From Planctomycetota bacterium (GTDB lineage Bacteria > Planctomycetota > UBA1135 > GCA-002686595): a DNA stretch of 64,000 nt. Positions 8,198-16,422 of the stretch are shown here, piece after piece (the first letter of the stretch is position 1; the number at the start of each line of letters is the position of its first letter). The DNA lies in the NCBI GenBank assembly GCA_020638855.1, contig JACKHT010000001.1, positions 609,829-673,828 of the forward strand, given 5' to 3'. Below the pieces are notes generated by a model. That model was not told the origin of the DNA. It did no database searches and saw nothing but the letters and a program-made list of their open reading frames with translations. Both the position numbers and the translations under genes were made by a program.

Positions 8198-8887
8198 TTG
8201 GAACCGTCCAAACCCGCTCAGCTTCGCATCCAAACCCCCTGCCCCAAGGCCTGGAACCAAATGCAGGGCGACGGAGCCAAGCGCTTTTGCGACCAATGCC
8301 AGCTGCACGTCCACAACAGCGAAGCCCTGACCCGCAGCGAAGCCGAAGCACTTGTGCGCTCCTCCGAGGAGCGGGTCTGCATGCGCCTCGTGATCGATGC
8401 AACGGGTCAGCCTAAGTTTCGGGCCGAACCAGAAGCGCAGCCCCCGGGACGGCTGCGCGCAGCAGGCTTGGCCTTCGCGGCCGCTGGCGTCCTGGCCGCC
8501 TGCCAACCCACGCCCCAAGCCCCGCCCAACCATGCACCGGGCAAGACCGGCCAGACTTCGAATCCAGCGGACCCCGCCCCCGACTGCGAAAAGCCCGTCT
8601 CGGATGCCGGGGTTTGGATCGATTTCGGCGCAGCTTCCGAGGATCCCGAAGGTGAGCAGGCCCTCATGGGTGACGTCATCCTCCAGGGGGAAGTCGAGTA
8701 CGTGGAACCCGAAGCACCGAAAACTCCCGAGGAAACGCCGATTGGGGCGCTTTCCGACACCCGTTTTGAGCCCGTAGAGGTTCCGACGAAGCACATGCTG
8801 GGCAAGGTGATCATGCACAGCCCCGATCCAGTCCTCCCCGAAACCAAAGAGATCCCCCTGGACGGCGCTACCCGCCCGAAGGAGTAG
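8198..8887 (+). CDS. Membrane protein with a CPxxWxxM...CxxC cysteine motif, unknown function
   Basis: 229 residues from the TTG start that has a Shine-Dalgarno site. The N-terminal 65 residues carry C15 in a CPKAWNQM motif, C31-x-x-C34 (CDQC), a LHVHN stretch and C61 in a RVCMR context. This arrangement recurs in Bacteroidota and Planctomycetota membrane proteins and looks like a small metal- or redox-binding module. A hydrophobic, Ala-rich segment at about 86-102 would span the membrane and ends in A-C102. The remainder is Pro- and acid-rich and probably disordered or extracytoplasmic. I recognise the motif but no function. The GTG at 8144 would add 18 residues. Confidence 0.72.
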   Translation: MEPSKPAQLRIQTPCPKAWNQMQGDGAKRFCDQCQLHVHNSEALTRSEAEALVRSSEERVCMRLVIDATGQPKFRAEPEAQPPGRLRAAGLAFAAAGVLAACQPTPQAPPNHAPGKTGQTSNPADPAPDCEKPVSDAGVWIDFGAASEDPEGEQALMGDVILQGEVEYVEPEAPKTPEETPIGALSDTRFEPVEVPTKHMLGKVIMHSPDPVLPETKEIPLDGATRPKE

Positions 8888-8951
8888 GCAGGGGCCCGAG
8901 AATCCGGCCTTAGGGCGCATCCGGACGGGGTGCGGGGCCGAAGGACACCCT

Positions 8952-10109
8952 ATGAAGAACTCACTTTGGGTAGCCCTGTCGTGGATTCCGCTCGTCTTGG
9001 GCGCCTGCACCTTCGGCAACGGCGTCAACGTGGCCCAGGAGGGTTCCGTGGACGTCTACTCCCAGAAGGTGAAGACGCTCGAGGGGGAGCCCGCCCCCTT
9101 GGACCGCTACCGCGGCAAGGTCGCGCTGATCGTCAACACCGCCAGCAAGTGCGGCTACACCCCCCAGTACGAGGGGCTGCAGACCCTGTTTGAGCGCTAC
9201 AAGGACCAAGGATTCGTGGTCCTCGGCTTCCCCAGCAACGACTTCATGGACCAGGAACCGGGCACGCCCGGTGAGATCCGCGCCTTCTGCACGGAGAACT
9301 ACGGGGTCACCTTCCCCATGTTCGAAAAGGTGAAGGTCAAGGACGGCGAAGGCCAAAGCGAGCTCTACAAACTCCTAGGCGGAGCCGCAGGCACGCTGCC
9401 TAGCTGGAACTTCGGCAAGTACCTGGTCAACCAAAACGGCCAAGTCGTCAAGTTCTTCGGCACTCGGACCAAGCCGCTCGATTCCGAAATCACCTCGGCC
9501 ATCGAGGCCCTTTTGTCGGGCAAGCAATCCGCCATGCTCGCCGCGGGCGTGGCCCAGGCGCAAACCGACGGCAAGCCCCAGGACCCGGCCGCGACCGGAC
9601 CGCTGATCCAACTCGAAAAGGCCTACGCCGATTTCCCGGTCGATGTGCCCACCGCGGGCAAGCAGCTCAAACTGAATGGCAGCGCCCTGTGCGAATGGGG
9701 TGTGCTCGGCTTCGACCTGTATCGCGGCGCACTTTACGCCGAGCGGCCGAGCAAGGATGCCAACGCGCTGATGACGGTCGATCAAACCCTGATGGTCTAC
9801 CTGTACTTCGTGCGTTCGCTGTCCAGCTCGCAGTTGCAAGATGCGTTCCGCGCCTCCGCGCACTACCAGGTGGGCAAGGAGAGTCCGCTGGAGAGCCAGC
9901 TGCAGACCCTCTTGGGGTGGATGCGCGATGTGAAGAAGGGTGACGCGTTGGCCTTCGTAGCGAGCCCCCAAGGCGCGCTGAAAGGCTTCTACAACGGCCA
10001 GCCGCTGGGCACGATCGAGAGCCCCGATTTCACCAAGCTCTTCGTGAAGTTGTACTTGGGCAACAAGCCCCCCACCGAAGCGCTCAAGAAGGGCATGCTG
10101 GGCGCCTGA
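8952..10109 (+). CDS. Lipoprotein fusing glutathione peroxidase and a chalcone-isomerase-like domain
   Basis: 385 residues. A lipoprotein signal ends in LGAC with the lipid Cys at 19. Residues about 33-195 are a glutathione/thiol peroxidase. The peroxidatic Cys is C67 in NTASKCGYT, Gln is Q101 in FPSNDFMDQEPGT and Trp is W152 in WNFGKYLV, so the reaction should be reduction of peroxides with a thiol partner. Residues about 215-385 resemble chalcone-isomerase-like proteins (KQLKLNGSAL, then a YRGALYAE strand and a VYLYFVRSLS strand). Those bind fatty-acid-like ligands and are usually separate secreted proteins. The fusion suggests detoxification of lipid peroxides at the envelope, which is inference. 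Confidence 0.85.
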   Translation: MKNSLWVALSWIPLVLGACTFGNGVNVAQEGSVDVYSQKVKTLEGEPAPLDRYRGKVALIVNTASKCGYTPQYEGLQTLFERYKDQGFVVLGFPSNDFMDQEPGTPGEIRAFCTENYGVTFPMFEKVKVKDGEGQSELYKLLGGAAGTLPSWNFGKYLVNQNGQVVKFFGTRTKPLDSEITSAIEALLSGKQSAMLAAGVAQAQTDGKPQDPAATGPLIQLEKAYADFPVDVPTAGKQLKLNGSALCEWGVLGFDLYRGALYAERPSKDANALMTVDQTLMVYLYFVRSLSSSQLQDAFRASAHYQVGKESPLESQLQTLLGWMRDVKKGDALAFVASPQGALKGFYNGQPLGTIESPDFTKLFVKLYLGNKPPTEALKKGMLGA

Positions 10110-10116
10110 GCGCGTC

Positions 10117-11553
10117 CTACGGCTGGGCCAACGGCTGGTCCAGCAGCTGGTACAACAGATGGTCCAATCGGGCTAGGTCCGTCATGGGGTGGATCAAGGT
10201 CGTGCGCAGGTACACGCGCCCGCCCAGAGTGGTTTGCACCAGATAGAAATCCCCCTGATCGACCACCGCTTGGCGAATCTGGCGTTGGAACGCATTTTGC
10301 GACTCGAGCGATCCCTCGATCTTGCGCCGGAAGCAAACGATGTTGGCCTGCGGTTCGGTCGCCAACTCGAAGTCGGAACTCGACCGAATGCGCTCGGCGA
10401 ATCCCTGGGCCAAATCACACATGCGCTCCATGTACTCGGCAAAGAACGCCGTTCCATAGGTCCGGAGCAATAGGTAGGCCGTAGCCCCCAGGCCACGCTT
10501 GGTGCACTCCAAGGTCCGCTGCCCGAGGTTGAACCATTGCACGGCGGGGTCCTCTCCCGCAAACAGGTAGCTCGCTTCCTGGTGGAACGCTTCGTAGCTG
10601 CGGCGTCCGTCGCGGTACAAGACCGCCGTGACCAGGGCGGGCATCAGCATCATCTTGTGCAGGTCCCACACGAGCGAATCGGCCCGTTCGACCCCGGCCA
10701 AGCGTGCTCGCAGGCGGTCGCTCAACAGGAACGAAGCCCCGTGCGCCCCGTCCACGTGCAGCCACAAGCCGTACTCCTCGCAGAAGTCGGCAATGGGTTC
10801 GATCGGATCGAAGGACCCCGTCGAAGTGGTACAAGCGCTGGCCACGACGGCGATCACGCGCCGCCCGGTGGCCTGCGCGCGCTGCAAGGCCGGCAGCAGC
10901 GCCTCCGGCCGCAAGCGATAGCGCTCGTCGACCTCGACCTCCACCAGCCCCGCGCGTCCCCACCCCATCAACCGCACCGCGCGGTCAACGCAGTAGTGGT
11001 TTTGCGCCGAAGCCAGGATCGCGAGGGGTTCGCGGTTGCCTTCGGTCCATGCGTCGTATCCGGCCATCGCCTGGCGCGCCGCAAGCAGCGCGGTCAGGTT
11101 GCCCACCGATCCGCCATGGGTCAGGATGCCATCGGCCTCCGCGCCCCACCCGACCGCTTGGCACAGCCGCCGGACCACGCGCTGTTCGAAAATCACGTTG
11201 GCTGGGCCCATGTCGTAGACCGCCATGCCGTTGTTGAGCAGCGCCGAGACCATCTCGCCCAACCCCGCCAGGGGCAACGGCGGCGCAACTTGGTGGCCGA
11301 CGTAGCCGGGATGGTGCAAGTGGTGGGCTAGGCGCAACGCCTCGCCGAACCAGTCGACCGGATCCCCAGCGGGTCCCGCTCCGATGCGACCAGCCAGCAG
11401 ACGGTCCACCTCGTCCGGCGACTTGCCGTGCAAGACCGGCCCGCCCTTGCCCGCCAACTGGTCGGCAAGGTACTGCGCCAACATGTCCACCACGCGGTGG
11501 CCTGCGGCGCGAAACGCTTCCGGATCGTAGGCCCCCGCAATCGTATCAGCCAC
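10117..11553 (-). CDS. PLP-dependent group II amino acid decarboxylase
   Basis: 478 residues. The fold is that of pyridoxal-phosphate decarboxylases related to L-2,4-diaminobutyrate, glutamate and aromatic amino acid decarboxylases. Visible are HGGSVGNLTAL (cofactor phosphate site), the D268-G-A-H271 motif that holds the pyridine nitrogen, and K300 in a WDLHKMM stretch that should form the Schiff base. The substrate cannot be read from sequence; the DGAHGAS and LHKMM details are closest to diaminobutyrate decarboxylase types. The start taken is GTG at 11551-11553, overlapping the upstream stop by 8 bases. A TTG 36 bases earlier is possible but would lie inside the upstream gene. It converges with the peroxidase fusion gene. 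Confidence 0.88.
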   Translation of the reverse strand: MADTIAGAYDPEAFRAAGHRVVDMLAQYLADQLAGKGGPVLHGKSPDEVDRLLAGRIGAGPAGDPVDWFGEALRLAHHLHHPGYVGHQVAPPLPLAGLGEMVSALLNNGMAVYDMGPANVIFEQRVVRRLCQAVGWGAEADGILTHGGSVGNLTALLAARQAMAGYDAWTEGNREPLAILASAQNHYCVDRAVRLMGWGRAGLVEVEVDERYRLRPEALLPALQRAQATGRRVIAVVASACTTSTGSFDPIEPIADFCEEYGLWLHVDGAHGASFLLSDRLRARLAGVERADSLVWDLHKMMLMPALVTAVLYRDGRRSYEAFHQEASYLFAGEDPAVQWFNLGQRTLECTKRGLGATAYLLLRTYGTAFFAEYMERMCDLAQGFAERIRSSSDFELATEPQANIVCFRRKIEGSLESQNAFQRQIRQAVVDQGDFYLVQTTLGGRVYLRTTLIHPMTDLARLDHLLYQLLDQPLAQP

Positions 11554-13378
11554 GCAAGCTTCCCTTGGCTTTGGCCTGGCGCAAGGCAACCCACTCGTGC
11601 ACGCGTTCCTCGAGGATGTCGAGCGGCACGGGCCCCGAGAGCAGGATCACGTCATGGAAATCGCGTAAGTCAAAGGCCTCCCCCAGCTGCGTCTCCGCAT
11701 ACGCGCGCAGTTCCATGATGCGCAGCTTGCCGATTTGGTACGCGGTCGCTTGCCCCGGCATCACGATGTAGCGCTCGACGGCCTTGCGGCAGTCGCCCGA
11801 TGGGTTGGGGGTGTTCTCTTCGAGGTAGGCGATCGCCTCCTCACGGGTCCAGCGCTTGTGGTGGATGCCGGTGTCCACGACCAGGCGGCAGGCGCGCCAC
11901 AACTCCATGGCGAGCCGCCCGAAGTCGGACATCGGATCGCGGTAGCAGCCCATCTCCTTGGGCAACCACTCGGAATACAGCCCCCAGCCTTCGGAATAGG
12001 CGGTGTAGCCACCAAACTTGCGGAAGCGGGGCACACCGACGAGCTCCTGCGCGATCGCGATCTGCAAGTGGTGCCCCGGAATGCCCTCGTGGTAGGCCAA
12101 GGCCTCCATCTGATAGCGCGGCATGTCCGCCATGTTGTAGAGATTGGCGTAGTAGACGCCTGGGCGCGATCCATCGGGCGCGGGCGAGCTGTAGAAGGCC
12201 TTGCCCGCCGAGCGTTCGCGGTAGGGTTCGACCGCGCGTACTTCGATCTTGGCCTGCGGCAGCGTGCGGAAGAAGCGCGGAAGCTGCTCGCGCATGTGGT
12301 CGATCAGCGCCGTGGCCTGGGCCAAGTAGGCGGCCTTACCGGTTTCGTCGTTCGAGTAGTAGAAGCTCGGGTCGGTGCGCAGGTGATCGAAGAACTGGTT
12401 CAAGGTCCCCTCGAAACCCACCTGGGCCTGGATGCGCGCCATTTCGCTGTGGATGCGTTTGACTTCGGCCAACCCCATGGCGTGGATGGTGTCCGCGTCT
12501 AGGTTGGTGGTCGTGCTGCGACGCAAGCGATAGCGGTAGTAGGCTTCGCCATCGGGCAACTTCCAAACGCCCGCGTCGTCGGTCGCGAGGGACTCTTGCC
12601 GCACAAGGGTCGCGATCAGCTCGCGATACCCCGGTCCTACCGAATCGACCAGCGCCGCCTCCGCTTTGCGCAACAAGGCGCGCCGCCGGGCGGGTTCGAG
12701 GTCCTCGATCTTGGCCAAACGCTCTTGGAAATCGGCCCAGATCGGGCTCGCTTCTGCGCCCGGCTCGAATGGAGCACCCGTGAGCAGGTTGCGGCAATCT
12801 TGGATCACCAACGGGAACACAAACTTGGGCGGCAAGACCCCCTTGCGTTCCCGGCGTTCAAGGATCTCCACGATCTGGCCCAGCATGGGCGCGGCCCCTT
12901 GCAAACGCTCGATGTAGGCCTCGGCCTGGGCTTCGTTTTCCATGGGCTGCACGTTGAGCAACACGTTGGTTGCCAAACGGTGCAGGCCGTGCATCTGGTT
13001 GACCGCGTAGTCGTGGTCGCGGAAGCGGTAGCCTTCGATCTCCAGCCCAGCTTGGTATTCGAATAGGCGATAGCTCAAGCGCGCGGCGGGATCGAGGCTT
13101 TCGAAGTCGTTCTCGCGGTGCAAGCGCTCGAGGTTGCGCAGGTTGGCAAAGTGCTTTTGGGCTTCGAATTCTTCCGAGAGGTCGGTCCATTCGCCGGCAC
13201 GATCTTGCATGCCCATGTAACTCATCCGCACGGGATCCTCCGACAGTTCGGTTTGGAAAGCCTCGTCGAAGAATCGATCCAGGCGTTCCGATTCGGTTTC
13301 AGTTCGGCCCGCAAGGGCCGCGCAACCGACAGTAAGGAAGCAAGGGAGCCCGAAGAGGGTGATTCGTTGCAGCAGCAT
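11546..13378 (-). CDS. DUF885 family lipoprotein, putative metallopeptidase
   Basis: 610 residues, the usual length for the family. An N-terminal lipoprotein signal ends in TVGC with Cys at 19, so it should be anchored in the envelope. The family's zinc-type motif is YHEGIPGHHLQ (H430, E431, H436, H437), followed by a YSEGWGLYSEWL stretch that supplies another acidic residue. DUF885 proteins are distantly related to carboxypeptidase-type gluzincins; their substrates are mostly unknown. The start has a TATACT box six bases upstream. It overlaps the decarboxylase downstream by 8 bases, so both probably share a message. Confidence 0.9.
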   Translation of the reverse strand: MLLQRITLFGLPCFLTVGCAALAGRTETESERLDRFFDEAFQTELSEDPVRMSYMGMQDRAGEWTDLSEEFEAQKHFANLRNLERLHRENDFESLDPAARLSYRLFEYQAGLEIEGYRFRDHDYAVNQMHGLHRLATNVLLNVQPMENEAQAEAYIERLQGAAPMLGQIVEILERRERKGVLPPKFVFPLVIQDCRNLLTGAPFEPGAEASPIWADFQERLAKIEDLEPARRRALLRKAEAALVDSVGPGYRELIATLVRQESLATDDAGVWKLPDGEAYYRYRLRRSTTTNLDADTIHAMGLAEVKRIHSEMARIQAQVGFEGTLNQFFDHLRTDPSFYYSNDETGKAAYLAQATALIDHMREQLPRFFRTLPQAKIEVRAVEPYRERSAGKAFYSSPAPDGSRPGVYYANLYNMADMPRYQMEALAYHEGIPGHHLQIAIAQELVGVPRFRKFGGYTAYSEGWGLYSEWLPKEMGCYRDPMSDFGRLAMELWRACRLVVDTGIHHKRWTREEAIAYLEENTPNPSGDCRKAVERYIVMPGQATAYQIGKLRIMELRAYAETQLGEAFDLRDFHDVILLSGPVPLDILEERVHEWVALRQAKAKGSLRG

Positions 13379-13384
13379 GCGGGG

Positions 13385-13390
13385 AGTATA
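13385..13390 (-). promoter_or_regulatory. Candidate -10 box (TATACT) six bases before the DUF885 gene
   Basis: On the minus strand TATACT is followed by six bases and then the ATG. This is a near-consensus -10 hexamer at a distance that would give a leaderless transcript. No -35 box is clear. Confidence 0.4.
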
Positions 13391-13453
13391 GGGCTTGGCG
13401 CCCCGAATCCCGCCAACCCTGGATTCCGCCCGAGTCCCGGACGGGTTCCACCC

Positions 13454-14047
13454 CTACCCCTCGCGGGGAGCCTGCCCCACCCGCGCTTGGCGCAACCGCC
13501 CTAGGCTTTGGGGAATCCAAAGGCTCAACCCAAACAGCACGAGCCAGGGCAGGGCCCAAACCAGTCCAGAGCTCCAAAGGTTCCCAGTCGGGGCGCCCCC
13601 ACCCACTAGGCTCAGAAGCAGCGAAATCACCATGGGCCCGACCGCTATGCAGAAAAGCAACGGCGGCCAGAGGAAGCGCAGGTCCATGAACGACTCACGG
13701 CGCGTGAGGCAGCCTGCGGTGTACCAGGTCAACCCACCCAGCCCTGCGACCAGGCCCAAACCCCAAACGAGCGAGCTAGCATCCATCACAAACCCCAAAG
13801 CCACCCCCAAGCCGAGCGTCGCGAACAGCGCCCCCACTCGCAACCAACCCTCCGCGCGCACCAACCCAGGCTCGCGCGACCAGTAGCGGTCCTGCTGCTG
13901 CTTGCTCTGTTCCCAGCCGCAAACGGGGCAAGCCTGGACTCCCCGCTCCACGCGAAACGGCGCGTAGCATACGAGGCAAGTCCGGCGCCCGCGGGCCAAT
14001 CGAGCTTGCCCATCGCGTTCTGAGGGACGACCCATGCGAGCCAGCAT
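13454..14047 (-). CDS. Zinc-ribbon membrane protein, unknown function
   Basis: 197 residues. The N terminus carries two CxxC pairs, C24-x-x-C27 and C40-x-x-C43 (TCLVCY and ACPVCGWE), which form a likely zinc ribbon. About four hydrophobic segments follow (roughly 69-88, 92-112, 124-146 and 160-178). The architecture, a cytoplasmic zinc ribbon followed by a membrane block, is common among small uncharacterised bacterial proteins. ATG at 14045-14047 is used; another ATG four codons later is equally possible. It is separated from the upstream peroxidase gene by a strong hairpin, so it probably has its own promoter. Confidence 0.72.
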   Translation of the reverse strand: MLARMGRPSERDGQARLARGRRTCLVCYAPFRVERGVQACPVCGWEQSKQQQDRYWSREPGLVRAEGWLRVGALFATLGLGVALGFVMDASSLVWGLGLVAGLGGLTWYTAGCLTRRESFMDLRFLWPPLLFCIAVGPMVISLLLSLVGGGAPTGNLWSSGLVWALPWLVLFGLSLWIPQSLGRLRQARVGQAPREG

Positions 14048-14075
14048 ATCGCACCGCCGGGCGCCCGCCTATGCA

Positions 14076-14117
14076 CGAGCCCCTGGCTCCCCGCTGCTTG
14101 GGGGAGCCAGGGGCTCG
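14076..14117 (-). terminator. Perfect 17-bp hairpin after the di-heme peroxidase gene
   Basis: Bases 14076-14092 pair perfectly with 14101-14117 around an 8-base loop. It lies 18 bases beyond the stop of the minus-strand peroxidase gene. No T tract follows on either side, so it is a terminator-like hairpin of the U-less kind. Confidence 0.7.
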
Positions 14118-14135
14118 CGCGAAACGTGCCCGGGG

Positions 14136-15707
14136 CTATTGGAACGTCAGGCTGACGGCGTTGCTGAAGTTGTTGTTGCCGCCGTTGTCGCGGTACCAGG
14201 TCTGGAAGTTCCAGGTCATACCCGCCTGCATGGCCACCTCGAAAGGTGCCACCGCGATCGGGATGTGGGCCAGATCGAGTTGGTGGCTGGCCATGCCGAG
14301 GCTTCCCGTCGACTGCAACGAGGTGGCGATGCGTCCCAGTCCTCCGCCGGAACCACCCACACACAAAACCCCTTGGCTTCCCCCAGGGAACAAGACCAAG
14401 TCCTGGCTCGAACCGGCGATGAACATCGCGAATTGGTTCGGCGGGAGTCCGACCGCGCTCAGCAGCACGTCATTCGCGGCGGCAACGCGGGTACCGGTGG
14501 CCTGCATCGAAGCCGCCATGGCCTGCGAGTTGGGTTGGGCCGGATCGCAGTAGGTTTGCCCTAGCCCCTCGGGGAACGGGTTGGCGAACTTCTCGTCGTT
14601 GAGGAACACGGGGTCGGTCAGCGTGCCGAAGAAGGCGATCAGCGCGTCCTTTTGGCCTTGGTTCAGGTTGAACTGAATGGGCTGCCCGCCCGGGGTGCGC
14701 AGCAAAGGATGCAGGTTCGGGTGGTTCTGGATCCCATTGCTGTAGAAGTTCAGGACGGCTTGCAGCGTTGCGAAGCGACCGTCGTGCATGTAGGGCGCCG
14801 TCACGGCGATGTTGCGCAGCGAGGGAACCTTGAACGCTCCCAGGTGTTGCGGCAGGCCGGTCGTTTCGAAGACCCCGAGATCGGTGGTCGAAACCGCGTC
14901 CAAACCGTTGTTCATGGGGCCGATCGGTGCGTTGACCTGGGCGTCGGTGGTGTGGCAACCGGCGCAACCCAAGCCCTGCGGCGGGGGCAAGGTGAACAGG
15001 TTTTTGCCCGCGTTTTCCTGGGCGGTGAAGTTGGGGAAGTTCGCGCCGGGGTTGCCGACCTGGGCGCGACCCACGTCGTAGCGGCTTTGGTACGACTCGA
15101 GGCTGCGCACGAATTGGGCCAAGGCTCGCGCCGTGCGCTCCGAGGTGACGGTCGCATCGCCGAAGGCCTGGGTGTACAAATCGTCGTAGAAGCTACGACC
15201 GTCGATGCGCTCGACCATTTGGTTGAGCGTGAGCCCCATCTCGACGCCATCTTGGATCGGCATCAGCACTTGGTCCTCCAAGGTGCTTGCCCGTTGATCC
15301 CAGAAGAAGCTGCCATCCAGGAAGTAGCGCGCGTTGGCCAGCGACATCGAGTGGCGTCGGGTGGTTCCACCAGCAAAGCCGTGGCTCAGGACCTGGGGGT
15401 CCGAGAATCCATTGGCTTGATGGTGGCATGATGCGCAGGCGACGCGCGAATTGAAGCTCAGCATCTTGTCGTAGAACAACACCCGACCCAGGGTGGCACC
15501 TGCATCGGTCACGATGTTGTTGGCCGGCTCATTGTCTTGGGAGACCACCGAGGTCGGCGGCCCCGGAGGATCCACCAAGAAGTGCGTCGGTAAGTTCGGC
15601 GCGCTGTAGTTGAACGGGGTGCTGGGCAGATCGGGGCTGACTCCTTGGGCGAAGCCCAGGCTGGCCAGGACCGGGAAGCAAAGCGACGTGATGAGGGTTG
15701 CGTTCAT
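14136..15707 (-). CDS. Secreted di-heme cytochrome c peroxidase family protein with an added C-terminal domain
   Basis: 523 residues from ATG at 15705-15707, with a signal peptide ending near FAQG. Two c-type heme sites are present, C91-A-S-C-H95 and C248-A-G-C-H252, with a likely Met ligand in APYMHDGR (M307). This is the CcpA/MauG group, which reduces hydrogen peroxide or oxidises proteins. From about residue 386 comes a separate domain of some 138 residues starting YCDPAQPNS. It contains the LPPNQFAMF, PGGSQGVLC and WNFQTWYRDN stretches. I recall this module at the ends of many secreted proteins of Planctomycetota; its role is unknown but may concern surface attachment. The longer in-frame reading to 15863 is rejected because the signal peptide starts here. 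Confidence 0.9.
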   Translation of the reverse strand: MNATLITSLCFPVLASLGFAQGVSPDLPSTPFNYSAPNLPTHFLVDPPGPPTSVVSQDNEPANNIVTDAGATLGRVLFYDKMLSFNSRVACASCHHQANGFSDPQVLSHGFAGGTTRRHSMSLANARYFLDGSFFWDQRASTLEDQVLMPIQDGVEMGLTLNQMVERIDGRSFYDDLYTQAFGDATVTSERTARALAQFVRSLESYQSRYDVGRAQVGNPGANFPNFTAQENAGKNLFTLPPPQGLGCAGCHTTDAQVNAPIGPMNNGLDAVSTTDLGVFETTGLPQHLGAFKVPSLRNIAVTAPYMHDGRFATLQAVLNFYSNGIQNHPNLHPLLRTPGGQPIQFNLNQGQKDALIAFFGTLTDPVFLNDEKFANPFPEGLGQTYCDPAQPNSQAMAASMQATGTRVAAANDVLLSAVGLPPNQFAMFIAGSSQDLVLFPGGSQGVLCVGGSGGGLGRIATSLQSTGSLGMASHQLDLAHIPIAVAPFEVAMQAGMTWNFQTWYRDNGGNNNFSNAVSLTFQ

Positions 15708-15887
15708 GGGGTTGCGTTCGTGATGCGGGTAGGACGCGGGGATCCTTGCCGTCACAAACCTGAATCCAAGGGGGAGGTTCCGCCGAAAGGATTCGAAATG
15801 TACGAGAAAAGTACGGAAGCCTGCGGCCGAGGATAGCCTGCGTATCGCTTTCCGGCCCCCCAACCCTCCGTCTTCCCGTTCCGAACC

Positions 15888-16340
15888 ATGCCCGACTCGC
15901 CCTTCGTTGTCTCGCTAACCACCGCCCATGCCGTGAGCACGTGGGCCCTGGTGGGCTTGATTTGGGTGGTCCAGCTGGCCATTTATCCGCTGTTTCGCCA
16001 AGTGGGTGTCGAGCGGTTTCGCTCGTACCACGCCGCCTACTGCGCCCGCATTGCCTGGGTGGTCGCGCCGTCCATGTTGGTCGAGCTACTGGCCGCAGTG
16101 GGGCTCTTGTGGTTGGGCGAAGGCCCCTTCCGCCGCTCCGAACTCGTGTTGGGCCTAGTCGCCATCGCGGGCATCTGGCTCGCCACGGCCCTATTTTCGG
16201 TGCCGGCCCATCGCCAGTTGGCCCGGGGTTTTGATGCTGCCGCCCAGCGGCGTTTGGTTCGCACGAACTGGATCCGGACCGTGCTTTGGACCGGCCGTGG
16301 AGTCTGGATTGCCTGGGTCATGGACCGAGTCCAAAGTTAG
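15888..16340 (+). CDS. Four-helix membrane protein, uncharacterised
   Basis: 150 residues with four hydrophobic segments, at about 13-33, 57-76, 84-105 and 130-145. Recognisable stretches are HAVSTWALVGLIWVVQ, YPLFRQVG and VRTNWIRTVLW. These recur in a family of small membrane proteins of Bacteroidota and Planctomycetota that I recognise by pattern but cannot name. Nothing indicates an enzyme. It is divergent from the peroxidase gene (180-base gap) and convergent with the next gene. Confidence 0.7.
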   Translation: MPDSPFVVSLTTAHAVSTWALVGLIWVVQLAIYPLFRQVGVERFRSYHAAYCARIAWVVAPSMLVELLAAVGLLWLGEGPFRRSELVLGLVAIAGIWLATALFSVPAHRQLARGFDAAAQRRLVRTNWIRTVLWTGRGVWIAWVMDRVQS

Positions 16341-16422
16341 CGGACCGCGCTTCCGAGGAAACGCGGCCCGCTTGGCTTCGCCGTGCCTTGTGGGCGAATT
16401 TTGGGTGCCTGGTCGGCGTGAA

